Assembly: GCF_900103825.1 (NCBI RefSeq)
Contig: NZ_FNIF01000022.1
Span: forward strand, 1-64,000
Length of the DNA: 64,000 bases
Direction: 5' to 3'
Source: Paenibacillus sp. yr247
GTDB lineage: Bacteria; Bacillota; Bacilli; Paenibacillales; NBRC-103111
Below the pieces are notes generated by a model. The model made no database searches and was not told where the DNA came from. It was given only the letters and a program-made list of their open reading frames with translations. The position numbers were made by a program, and so were the translations under genes. Below, piece after piece: positions 44,997-53,390 of this stretch. Numbering within the stretch: position 1 is the first letter of the stretch; each line of letters starts with the position of its first letter.

Positions 44997-46298
44997 TTAT
45001 TTTTTAGGCTTAAACCATGTATCTGCGCTCTTCTGAACTTCTTCCGTCACTTGTTCTGGAGTTAATTTATTCAAATACATGCCTTGAATCGAGTTTTCCA
45101 AAGTAGCTTTTGTCGTAGGGTTGCCTGCATTGAAGTAAACAACCGCTGCATAAGGTGTTGAGATTGTGTCTGCATTCTTAGCGATTTTGGCTACAAGCGG
45201 ATCTTTCGCCGCCACACCTGGGATTGTACTTGGTTTTTGCAGTTCGTTTACAGCAAGCGCTCCAAACTCTTTCGTTGTCAAAAACTCCATAAATTTAAGA
45301 GCTTCCTGCTTATGAGCAGATTTCGCATTCACTGAAAACGAGCCGTCTACCCAAGTCGTAACCGTTGGCTTGCCGTCTGCTTTCATCGGCGGAACTGGGA
45401 ACACATCCATTTGCAGGTCCGGATTCGTTTTCTTCATGACCGCATACTCCCAATCACCCATTACCATCATAGCTGCCTGCTCGGTAACAAACATGTTCCT
45501 CATGTCGTCCATACCAACCCCCACATAATTATCTGGGAAGTAAGGCGTCAGATCTTTCAGCATTTTAATGGAACTTACATATTCCGGGCTTTTGAAGTTC
45601 GCATCGCCGGCAAGTACTTTCTTAATGAAATCTGTGCCGTAAATGGAAGGTGCAAGTGTACCTTGAGTCAGGGAAAGAATCCAACCTTCTTTTGAACCGA
45701 AAGCAAACGGAGTTACTTTATTTTTTTTCAGCGTATCAGCCGTTTTCAATAACTCATCCCACGTTTTAGGCTCTTGAAGATTATATTTTTGGAAGATTTT
45801 CTTGTTGTAAAACACTTGTGTCGAGCTGAATACAGTTGGTACGCCGTATACTTTACCGTCTTTTCCTGTTGCGGCCAGCAGAGTGTCCTTAGCGAATACG
45901 TCCATTCCTTTAAGGCTGCTTAGCGGCTCCAAGTAACCGGCATCTGCCAACGCAGCACCAGCAGCATAAGGACGAAGATGAATAATATCAGGACCGTTTC
46001 CACTTTGCAGCGCTGTGTTTAGGGCTGTGTTGTATTCCGTATTTTTGGTCGGCTTGAACTCGATGTCAATGTTCGGGTTGTTCTTCTTAAATTCAGCAAT
46101 GATTTTTGCGTAAGCTTCCGTATCTTCAGTACGCCAGCTGCCCATTGTCAACTTCACTTTTTCCTGTGAAGCTGCCGTTGGTGCCGTAGTTGCTCCTCCA
46201 GGGGTTGTGCTAGGAGTTGCGGTGTTGCTGCTGCAAGCGACCATCAGGGATGATGCTGCTACCATTGTTACTAATGCCCCACTGAATAAACGTTTCAT
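44997..46298 (-). CDS. ABC transporter solute-binding lipoprotein (muramic acid operon)
   Basis: A 433-residue family 1 binding protein. Signal with lipobox LMVAC (Cys22), a Ser/Thr/Pro/Gly linker, then VKLTMGSWRTEDTEAYAKII, STQVFYNKKIFQKYNLQEP and EQAAMMVMGDWEYAVMK. From its neighbours it probably binds MurNAc, a MurNAc-containing disaccharide or a muropeptide released during wall turnover. Confidence 0.92.
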   Translation of the reverse strand: MKRLFSGALVTMVAASSLMVACSSNTATPSTTPGGATTAPTAASQEKVKLTMGSWRTEDTEAYAKIIAEFKKNNPNIDIEFKPTKNTEYNTALNTALQSGNGPDIIHLRPYAAGAALADAGYLEPLSSLKGMDVFAKDTLLAATGKDGKVYGVPTVFSSTQVFYNKKIFQKYNLQEPKTWDELLKTADTLKKNKVTPFAFGSKEGWILSLTQGTLAPSIYGTDFIKKVLAGDANFKSPEYVSSIKMLKDLTPYFPDNYVGVGMDDMRNMFVTEQAAMMVMGDWEYAVMKKTNPDLQMDVFPVPPMKADGKPTVTTWVDGSFSVNAKSAHKQEALKFMEFLTTKEFGALAVNELQKPSTIPGVAAKDPLVAKIAKNADTISTPYAAVVYFNAGNPTTKATLENSIQGMYLNKLTPEQVTEEVQKSADTWFKPKK

Positions 46299-46339
46299 TT
46301 AGAAAAGCCTCCCTTTAATGTTTACTTATATGTTTAACC

Positions 46340-47356
46340 TCATACAGAGGATAAAACCGCTTCATGCAAAATCGGACGGAGCTCACGGATCTTGTTATTT
46401 CGACCGAAATGAACCGCGTTAGTAAGAAATACGACGCTTAATCCCTGTTCAGGCTCAATCCATAAACTCGTTCCGGTAAAACCTGTATGACCAAAACTTC
46501 CCATAGGCCAACTTTCTCCGCAGCTCGGAACGCTTGCGGGATCATGCCATACCTCCCAACCGAGTCCGCGGCCACGTACGGAATGCGCAGTGGCTTCTCG
46601 CATCAGCGAAGGAGGAACTATGCCCCATTTTTCCGGCTGTAACCACCATGCCGCATAGCGTGCCAGGTCGTCCGCTGTTGCGAATAACCCAGCGCTGCCG
46701 GAAACACCGCCAAGATGGAAGCTCTTTTCGTCGTGAACTTCACCGATGATGAAATCTCCATCTACCTGTTCGGTAGCGGCAATGCGATCTTGGAGTTCAG
46801 GGCCAGGGGTAAACAACGTATTGCGCATATCAAGCGGTTCGAATACATGCTCCCTGACGAAGCGATCCAGCGGCTCTCCTGAAACACGTTCTATAATGAT
46901 CCCCAGAAGGATCATACCGAGGTCACTATACAGTTTGTCCTCACCCGGTATAAATAGAAGCTCTTGCGTCAGAATTTCATCGATAAGTCCAGTCCGGGCC
47001 GCTTTGCGCGGAAGATAAGGCAAATCCGGCGGCAACCCGGAAGCATGCATCAATAGATGGCGCAGTGTTACCTGCGGATAGCGAAATTCAGGCAAGTAAT
47101 GCTGCACGGAGCTATCCAGCGATAGCTTCCCTTTGGCCACTAGAACGAGAATTGCTGGAAGCGTTGCAGTTACCTTTGTAAGGGATGCAATGTCGAACAA
47201 AGTATCAAGATGAATCGGACGTTCATTTGTGCCATCCGAATACAATCCATATGATTTTTGGAATCGTAAGCGGTTTGATACGGTGATGTCAAGCACGCCT
47301 CCCGGCAGTAGCCCGTCACGAAGCCAACCTTCCACTAAGCGGTCCACCTTATCCAT
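46340..47356 (-). CDS. serine beta-lactamase-family hydrolase (AmiE/YbbE-like)
   Basis: A 338-residue penicillin-binding-protein-like serine hydrolase. The SxxK motif is SLTK (in FDIASLTKVT), the second motif is YSD, and HTGFTG takes the place of KTG. In B. subtilis the murQ-murR-murP operon carries amiE (ybbE) of this family, a MurNAc-L-Ala amidase, so a role in freeing MurNAc from peptide is likely. Unlike exported AmiE, there is no signal peptide here, so it should work inside the cell. ATG 47356 overlaps the regulator's stop; TTG 47368 is too near its AAAGG. Confidence 0.88.
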   Translation of the reverse strand: MDKVDRLVEGWLRDGLLPGGVLDITVSNRLRFQKSYGLYSDGTNERPIHLDTLFDIASLTKVTATLPAILVLVAKGKLSLDSSVQHYLPEFRYPQVTLRHLLMHASGLPPDLPYLPRKAARTGLIDEILTQELLFIPGEDKLYSDLGMILLGIIIERVSGEPLDRFVREHVFEPLDMRNTLFTPGPELQDRIAATEQVDGDFIIGEVHDEKSFHLGGVSGSAGLFATADDLARYAAWWLQPEKWGIVPPSLMREATAHSVRGRGLGWEVWHDPASVPSCGESWPMGSFGHTGFTGTSLWIEPEQGLSVVFLTNAVHFGRNNKIRELRPILHEAVLSSV

Positions 47357-48206
47357 TGCGTTTCCCAACCTTTACCGCTTGTCGTGTCTTTTCCAGAGAT
47401 TTGATGCTCTCATCATAATGACGGCCAGCGATTCCAACATACAAAATATCGATCACGTTCAACTGAGCAATCCTAGAAGACATTGCACCGCTACGGATAC
47501 TCTTCTCTAAGGTACTTACAAACAGCTGTATATCCGCAAGCTCCGATACCGGATTTGATCCGAAACGGGTCAACGTGATGATAGAGGCACCGTTATTTTT
47601 AGCGACAGCCAACGAGCGAATCATGTCTTCTGTTTGGCCCGAATAGGAAATGCCGAATACTACATCGCCGGGAATCAGATTAGCTGCTATAGTTGCTTGT
47701 GCATCAAATCCTGTACCGATTTCACACCAGCGATTAATACGCGTTAGCTTTTGATTGAAATCTTTTGCGATAACCGCGGATGCACCTATACCAAAAATGC
47801 CGATTTTCCTTGCACTGCTCAGCGTATTAATGGATTTTTCCACACTTTCCGGAGAGAGAACCGTTAACGTATCTTGGATAGAAACAATATTGTTGTTGGT
47901 TACCGATTTGATGAGATCTACTATCGATCCATCGGTACGGAATTCCTGATACGATTCTGTAGGTAGCGACGATTTTGATAAATCACCGGCGATCCGCAGC
48001 TTTAATTCCTGAAATCCCTTACAGTGAAGGGACCGTGAAAGCCTAACTATCGTTGCTTCACTTACGTCAGCGAACTCCGCCAACTTTTGTACGGAAATGC
48101 TGACTACCTTTTCCGGATGTTCCAATATATATTGTGCAGCCCTGCGCTCCATCGGCTTTAAACTTCCCATAGCCGCTTCTATGCTTACTAATCCACCTTT
48201 TAACAT
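47349..48206 (-). CDS. murR: RpiR-family regulator, MurR-like
   Basis: A 285-residue regulator. The N-terminal RpiR helix-turn-helix (VSIQKLAEFADVSEATIVRL-like SVQKLAEFADVSEATIVRL) is followed by a SIS domain (IGIFGIGASAVIAKDFNQKL; VVFGISYSGQTEDMIRSL) that should bind a phosphosugar, probably MurNAc-6-phosphate. First gene of the seven-gene muramic acid operon. GAGG lies nine bases before ATG 48206. Its own promoter carries inverted and direct repeats suited to autoregulation. Confidence 0.88.
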   Translation of the reverse strand: MLKGGLVSIEAAMGSLKPMERRAAQYILEHPEKVVSISVQKLAEFADVSEATIVRLSRSLHCKGFQELKLRIAGDLSKSSLPTESYQEFRTDGSIVDLIKSVTNNNIVSIQDTLTVLSPESVEKSINTLSSARKIGIFGIGASAVIAKDFNQKLTRINRWCEIGTGFDAQATIAANLIPGDVVFGISYSGQTEDMIRSLAVAKNNGASIITLTRFGSNPVSELADIQLFVSTLEKSIRSGAMSSRIAQLNVIDILYVGIAGRHYDESIKSLEKTRQAVKVGKRNG

Positions 48207-48254
48207 GGGCATCACCCTCTACGGTTTCATTTGTAACTTTGATTTGTTACTCAT

Positions 48255-48284
48255 ATTATAACGAGTTTTATTTCATTTTGTAAA
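48255..48284 (-). promoter_or_regulatory. promoter of the murR-murQ operon
   Basis: Minus strand: TTTACA (48284-48279), an 18-base spacer, then TATAAT (48260-48255), about 50 bases before ATG 48206. The spacer contains TGAAATAAAAC, a half-copy of the palindrome just upstream. Confidence 0.75.
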
Positions 48285-48307
48285 TATATTTTTGAAATTT
48301 TATTTCA
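48264..48307 (-). promoter_or_regulatory. probable MurR operator: palindrome plus direct half-site
   Basis: TGAAATAAAATTTCA (48307-48293) is a perfect inverted repeat around AAA. A second TGAAATAAAAC starts 32 bases away (48275), about three helical turns, inside the promoter spacer. RpiR-family proteins bind such sites, so repression of the operon and relief by a phosphosugar is the expected mode. Confidence 0.55.
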
Positions 48308-48337
48308 CTTTCTGTGTCGATGACACGCGACATAAAG

Positions 48338-48369
48338 TAAGCCATGAAACCAGTTGGTTTCATGGCTTA
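48338..48369. terminator. terminator hairpin upstream of murR promoter
   Basis: A perfect 14-bp stem, TAAGCCATGAAACC with GGTTTCATGGCTTA, around AGTT. It lies at the end of the nitrilase relic, and would end minus-strand transcription coming from the uroporphyrinogen-III synthase-like gene. Confidence 0.75.
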
Positions 48370-48370
48370 T

Positions 48371-48642
48371 TCGAGTTGAAGAGAAAAGCAATTGTCCATC
48401 TGGACCAATATATTCAATAGAGTTGTATAATGTCGATTTGCTGAATTCATGATCTCTTTCAACTACGCCAACAATCAAGTAAGCACTCGCTGCTTTGGCT
48501 ATTTCACCAAGAGCTTCTATATCATCTCCAGGAATTTCAATAGCACTGTTCCAGTACCTATCTCAAGCAGAGGCCTTATCGAAAAGTGTAGGAGCAGACT
48601 GCACGACAGCCACACGAACTTTACGCTTCTTCTTTATTCATT
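48371..48642 (-). pseudogene. nitrilase N-terminal relic
   Basis: A frame entered soon after ATG 48642 reads KVRVAVVQSAPTLFDKASA, TGA, then YWNSAIEIPGDDIEALGEIA, KAASAYLIVGVVERD and STLYNSIEYIGPDGQLL. This is the N-terminal third of an aliphatic-nitrilase-type carbon-nitrogen hydrolase. The start codon is out of frame, there is a stop, an internal deletion removes the catalytic Glu region, and everything after the GPDG segment is missing. Confidence 0.8.
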
Positions 48643-48661
48643 TCCCCCTTATTCATTCCTA

Positions 48662-49480
48662 TTAATTCATGTTTGAATCTCTCGCAAAATACTTTGCTAA
48701 TTCAATAATCATAGCTCCCATACGTTCGCTTTCAGGTGTGATTATGAGTTTCAAGCCTTCATCTTTCAAAGCTTCGGCCGTTACTTTTCCAACCGCGACT
48801 GCCTTTACATGAGTGGAAAACGCTTCTCGAACGGTATCAACAATCCCTTGCCGTCTTGCATAACCAAATAGATATCGTACCTGCACCGCGGTTGTGAAAC
48901 AAACAGCTTCTATTGAACTTGTTGAAAGTTCATGACACAACGTCTCCAATGTGGAAGACTCGGGTTCTATATGGCGATAAGGCAACAATGGAATGACATT
49001 CGCCCCCCGCTCCTCTAAGAATTGAATCAATGTTGGCTGAGGTTCTCCATGCAGCTGGACAACTACGGTTTGGCCTGAGAAATCATAGGAGATCAAACGG
49101 TTAATTAAACCTTGCGTCGTTCCATCCTCATCGACGACTTCTGGTTGTATACCTAATTTCTTTAGTAGGGCATATGTCTTATATCCACGTGCTGCTACTT
49201 TTGCTTCTTTCATCTTTCGAATCAAGATTGAATGAATTCCCAACACTTCTGCAGCACCCAGCAGTGTATCTGTTCCAGTACCCGTAGTGAGAACAAACCA
49301 ATCCACCTTATTATTCACGCAAAATAATAGTTCTTGTTTTACCGCTGTCTCATCAAAGTATAAAAGACCTTGTAAAGGACGAACGATAGGGATTCCTCCC
49401 TGTTTATCAATTAATAAGCTCATTTCATCCGTTTTTCTGGAACCAGCAATGACAATTTTCTTTCCGCTTAACTTGTCCAT
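48662..49480 (-). CDS. uroporphyrinogen-III synthase (HemD) family protein
   Basis: A 272-residue two-domain protein of the HemD fold: KKIVIAGSRKTDEMSLLIDK at the start, DWFVLTTGTGTDTLLGAAEV, AARGYKTYALLKKLGI, then the second domain with SSIEAVCFTTAVQVRYLF, VKAVAVGKVTAEALKDEGL and PESERMGAMI. HemD closes and rearranges hydroxymethylbilane in heme/siroheme synthesis. It stands alone, away from other hem genes, so it may be a paralogue of unclear role. ATG 49480 follows AAAGGGGG. Confidence 0.85.
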   Translation of the reverse strand: MDKLSGKKIVIAGSRKTDEMSLLIDKQGGIPIVRPLQGLLYFDETAVKQELLFCVNNKVDWFVLTTGTGTDTLLGAAEVLGIHSILIRKMKEAKVAARGYKTYALLKKLGIQPEVVDEDGTTQGLINRLISYDFSGQTVVVQLHGEPQPTLIQFLEERGANVIPLLPYRHIEPESSTLETLCHELSTSSIEAVCFTTAVQVRYLFGYARRQGIVDTVREAFSTHVKAVAVGKVTAEALKDEGLKLIITPESERMGAMIIELAKYFARDSNMN

Positions 49481-49733
49481 CTCTTTATGAATCCCCCTTT
49501 ATAAGCGATTATCTTTATTATTACTCAACTCCAATTTGCTAGTTGTAATCATCATATCGGTCAATGACTGCCATGTGACCATCCAATTATGTACAAATTG
49601 CCCCATCCAAGTTCATAATATTGGAACATTAGACTCAAACTAATCTAAATTCTCATCCCTACCAGATGATATACTAATTTTGCTTTATATTTCTTAATCC
49701 CTGGAAATACTTTAATGAAGGTGATGAGAGTTG

Positions 49734-51170
49734 ATGTGGAAACCAGATAGATCAATTAAAAAACCAATCTACCAGCAAATCGCAGATTTCATGGAACGTA
49801 GAATATCATTTGGAGAATTTCCACCGGGAAGTACACTCCCTTCGGAAAGAAAATTAGCAGACTACCTTGAAGTAAACCGCAGTACGGTTGTACTCGCGTA
49901 TGCAGAACTGCGCGCTTCTGGCATCGTTGAGAGTGCCAAAGGAAGCGGTACAAGGGTGACCAAGCACAAATGGGGAATTGCCCCCAAACAAACTCCAAAC
50001 TGGAAAACCTATGTGGAAGGCGGCACCTTCCTACCGAATCTTCCTTTCATTCGTCGTATTCGTGAGGAATTGCGTAAAGGATCAGGTATCATCGACTTTG
50101 CGAGCGGCGAATTATCTGACGATTTATTTCCGAACGAAATCGTGCGCGAGCTTTTGCAAAAGCAACCCTTTCAAGAGCAGCTTGGCTACGATGACCCGCA
50201 GGGCTATTCCCCCCTTAGGGAAACCCTCGTTTCGTTTCTCGAACAGCATCTTCATATCCATAGCACAGATTCGTCCATTTTGATTACTTCTGGCTCCCAG
50301 CAATCTTTATATCTGATTACACAGTGCCTTCTTAGTCCTGGAGACGCCGTTGCCATCGAAGACCCCTCGTATTGTTATTCCTTACCTATGTTTCAATCAG
50401 CGGGCCTCCGTTTATTCCGTTTACCCGTGGATGACCGCGGTATTAATCCCGAGGATATTGTCACCTTACACCGTCAGCACAGGATACGCATGCTTTTTTT
50501 GAACCCGAATTTTCAAAATCCAACAGGCAGTGTTATTGCTCCAGAACGAAGAATCAGATTGTTAGAGATTGCCTCTGAGCTTGGAATACCTATTGTCGAG
50601 GACGATCCTTTTACGTTGACTGCCCTTAACGGGGATCCTCCACCCACATTGAAATCGTTAGATCAGACTGGCAATGTCTTATACATAGGTTCCCTATCCA
50701 AAATTGCTGCATCCGGTTTACGTATCGGTTGGTTAATAGCCCCTCAAGCTGTTGTGAATCGTTTAACCGATGCTAGGCAGCAAATGGATTTCGGTTTGAG
50801 CCGCATTCCACAGTGGGTAGCCAACCAATTTATTGCGGATGGGCATTGCGAGAATCAAATTAATTTATTACGCAAGGGATTATTGAAGAAAAGAAATGAA
50901 CTTATGCGTGGTTTACAAGATATAATGAGCGATTACATTACTTATACACCTCCAAAAGGTGGGCTTAACCTCTGGTGTAAAATCAATCGCGAGGTAGATG
51001 ATTTCAAATTGCTGGATGAGGCGATCAAAAGAGGCGTGCTTTTCGTTCCGGGAAGTGTTTATGGATCAGATCAGGATTGTATTCGCATTAGCTTTGCAAG
51101 ACCACGTTTCGAAGAGATTATTCCAGGACTTACACATCTATACGAGGCTTTACAAATTCATTGTAAATAA
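49734..51170 (+). CDS. MocR-type GntR regulator with aminotransferase domain
   Basis: A 478-residue regulator. Residues 1-75 are a GntR winged helix (PIYQQIADFMERRI, LPSERKLADYLEVNRSTVVL). The rest is a type I aminotransferase-fold domain with the PLP Lys in YIGSLSKIAASGLRIGW and NPNFQNPTGSV, EDDPF. Such proteins (PdxR, GabR) sense PLP or amino compounds. It is divergent from the uroporphyrinogen-III synthase-like gene; its target is not evident. TTG 49731 is possible, but ATG 49734 has better GGTGAT spacing. Confidence 0.92.
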   Translation: MWKPDRSIKKPIYQQIADFMERRISFGEFPPGSTLPSERKLADYLEVNRSTVVLAYAELRASGIVESAKGSGTRVTKHKWGIAPKQTPNWKTYVEGGTFLPNLPFIRRIREELRKGSGIIDFASGELSDDLFPNEIVRELLQKQPFQEQLGYDDPQGYSPLRETLVSFLEQHLHIHSTDSSILITSGSQQSLYLITQCLLSPGDAVAIEDPSYCYSLPMFQSAGLRLFRLPVDDRGINPEDIVTLHRQHRIRMLFLNPNFQNPTGSVIAPERRIRLLEIASELGIPIVEDDPFTLTALNGDPPPTLKSLDQTGNVLYIGSLSKIAASGLRIGWLIAPQAVVNRLTDARQQMDFGLSRIPQWVANQFIADGHCENQINLLRKGLLKKRNELMRGLQDIMSDYITYTPPKGGLNLWCKINREVDDFKLLDEAIKRGVLFVPGSVYGSDQDCIRISFARPRFEEIIPGLTHLYEALQIHCK

Positions 51171-51177
51171 AAAAATG

Positions 51178-51211
51178 ACCACGTCATCGCAATCCCCTGC
51201 GAAAACGTGGT
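51178..51211. terminator. bidirectional terminator
   Basis: ACCACGT pairs with ACGTGGT and an inner CGCA with TGCG; A-rich before and T-rich after. It sits between the MocR gene and the convergent small membrane-protein gene. Confidence 0.75.
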
Positions 51212-51216
51212 TCTAT

Positions 51217-51435
51217 TTATCCGATTGAGTACCGAATATACGCTAGCAAGGCTAACAATCCGGCAGCAATTGCAATCACATAAAAAGATGTAAGGCGAAC
51301 CCATTTTGTACCCATTTTCTGGAAATAAGTTTGATCCCCTTCACGATTCTTACGAGAAAAACCAATCATAAAAGTAGTAACTAAACCAAATAATAAGATA
51401 ATAGAAAATATCGCATAATAGATATACATGTCCAT
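51217..51435 (-). CDS. small two-helix membrane protein, unknown
   Basis: A 72-residue protein with two hydrophobic helices (YYAIFSIILLFGLVTTFMIG and FYVIAIAAGLLALLAYI) joined by a charged loop (SRKNREGDQTYFQKMG). I do not recognise the family. GGGGG lies seven bases before ATG 51435; an ATG at 51477 extends the frame with polar sequence that is unlikely to be used. Confidence 0.65.
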   Translation of the reverse strand: MDMYIYYAIFSIILLFGLVTTFMIGFSRKNREGDQTYFQKMGTKWVRLTSFYVIAIAAGLLALLAYIRYSIG

Positions 51436-51573
51436 AAGATAGCCCCCATTTTTATTTATTTGATATCTCGATGACAAAACAAATTATAAATGAAAAAGAT
51501 TTGAAATTCATCAACCACTTTGGACTTTTTTATACCATCCAATTGCTAGTTTAACCAACATCAACGAAAATAT

Positions 51574-51609
51574 GCTAAACCACGATGGTTACAGCCATCA
51601 TGATTTAGC
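51574..51609 (-). terminator. terminator of the purine nucleoside operon
   Basis: GCTAAA, CCA and GATGG arms pair with CCATC, TGA and TTTAGC (one or two mismatches). On the minus strand it is followed by ATATTTTCG. It lies some 50 bases after the adenine deaminase stop. Confidence 0.75.
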
Positions 51610-51656
51610 TTGTTTCATATTCCTATCAGGTTCTGAATTAAATCAAGTTCAATAAA

Positions 51657-53369
51657 TTAGCTATGGATGATTAAAGGTACGACTTTGCCTTTATTGACGT
51701 CGATTAAACCAAAGTCCGTAATTTTGAGAGCAGGACTTACGGGTAAAGAATGCGTGCTGATTGACATAATAGGGTTATAATGGAAGTAGCCTAACGATTC
51801 CATGGCTTTACGCAGGTGTTCTACTTCCTTGGCTACTTGCTCCAAAGGGACCTCTGTTAAAATACCGCCGACAGGCAATCTAAGGCTGGCAATTACTTTG
51901 CCATCCTCAACGACGCTAAAGCCCCCTTGATTATTGATCACTTCATTAGCTGCAATCATCATATCGAGGGGATTGTGCCCGACAACAAGCAAGTTATGGT
52001 TATCGTGAGAATAAGTTGTCGCCACGGCTCCTCTCTTGATCGTATCGCCGCCGATTAAACCATAAGCGCGATTTCCATTTTTCCCGTAGCGTTCAAACGT
52101 AGCGATGAGTCCGCTACCGCTTTCCTGCCAGCAAAGCTTCCCTTGCCGAACTTCAACCTCGACCTGATGTTCCTCTGTAAATGTAGATCCATCCTTCACC
52201 CTCATCACGCGGCATGCATAACGATCATCCGCTGCTCCGATGTTGACGGAGAAATCCGCTTCCGTTAACGGTAACATATGAACGCTTTGATAATAGTGTG
52301 CCGGAAAGGCGGGTGAGCTTGTTGTGGGGGTGTAAGCCTCATGTACATCGTATACCTTACATCCGTGCTTGAAAACTTGGTCTATCGTCAGCTGCTCCAG
52401 ATTGGAAATCAGCTGAAAATCACCAATTTTCCCGGGCGCTATAACGCCGCGATCATACATCCGCATCCTTTTGGCTGGAGAAAGCGTACTGGCATAAATC
52501 GCCTGCTCAGGCTTCATGCCCATCTCGATTGCTTTACGGACAATATGGTTCAAGTGCCCTCGCCGTTCAAAGGAGTCGGCCATCACATCATCGGTAACAA
52601 AGCAAAAATGCTCGGATACCTCATGCTCCATCAAATACGCCATCACTTCAGGCGTCATCGATTTTTCTTGAATTTCTATAAACATGCCCGCGGCGATCCG
52701 AGCTTCCATACCTTCGATCGTCTGATGCGTATGATCGGAATCCACCCCGCTGTAGATCATCCGATGCAAATCCAAATCCAGTAGTTTTGGAACATGTCCT
52801 TCAATAATGAGATGAGGATAGTGGCTGCGAATATGGTTTAGGATGTGATTCGTTTTGCTGTCAGGATCCGTTATGACGTCTACGTAGTTCATGATTTCGC
52901 CTAAACAGATGATTCGTTCCGTACGAAGCAGCTCGTCCAAATCCTCAATTTCAATTGCGCCACCAGTCGTTTCCATCGAAGTGGCAGGAACCGAGCTGGG
53001 GATGGCATAGAACATGTCCGCTACACAATGCTGGCTAGCCTTAATGATTTCCTTTACCCCATCTAGTCCGAAGACATTTGCGATCTCATGAGGCTCTGGT
53101 ACGATCGTCGTAACACCATTGCGAATGAGTCCGTAGGAGAACGTTTCCGGTGTGACCATGGTGCTTTCAATATGCAGATGGATATCAATGAGACCAGGAA
53201 TCATATAGCGCCCTTCCCCGTCCAAGCGCTCGGCCGCTTCAAAGCTTTCGGCTCCTCGCTTCCCAATATATAGGAACTTTCCATCCAAGATGGCTGCGTT
53301 GCCTTGAACGAATGTTTTAAAGTAGCTGTTATAAATCTGTACATTCTCGATCAGTAAATCTACATGCAT
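51657..53369 (-). CDS. ade: adenine deaminase
   Basis: A 570-residue amidohydrolase that turns adenine into hypoxanthine and ammonia. Hallmarks: GLIDIHLHIESTMVTPETF, TIVPEPHEIANVFG, EGHVPKL, SDHTHQTIEGME, FVTDDVMAD and the C-terminal HDNHNLLVVG and GGFSVVEDGKVIASL. The metal-binding His/Glu residues are present. It ends an operon with a nucleoside hydrolase and an ABC importer and would handle adenine set free from adenosine. Confidence 0.95.
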   Translation of the reverse strand: MHVDLLIENVQIYNSYFKTFVQGNAAILDGKFLYIGKRGAESFEAAERLDGEGRYMIPGLIDIHLHIESTMVTPETFSYGLIRNGVTTIVPEPHEIANVFGLDGVKEIIKASQHCVADMFYAIPSSVPATSMETTGGAIEIEDLDELLRTERIICLGEIMNYVDVITDPDSKTNHILNHIRSHYPHLIIEGHVPKLLDLDLHRMIYSGVDSDHTHQTIEGMEARIAAGMFIEIQEKSMTPEVMAYLMEHEVSEHFCFVTDDVMADSFERRGHLNHIVRKAIEMGMKPEQAIYASTLSPAKRMRMYDRGVIAPGKIGDFQLISNLEQLTIDQVFKHGCKVYDVHEAYTPTTSSPAFPAHYYQSVHMLPLTEADFSVNIGAADDRYACRVMRVKDGSTFTEEHQVEVEVRQGKLCWQESGSGLIATFERYGKNGNRAYGLIGGDTIKRGAVATTYSHDNHNLLVVGHNPLDMMIAANEVINNQGGFSVVEDGKVIASLRLPVGGILTEVPLEQVAKEVEHLRKAMESLGYFHYNPIMSISTHSLPVSPALKITDFGLIDVNKGKVVPLIIHS

Positions 53370-53390
53370 ATGTCTTCACCTCCAAGTACA

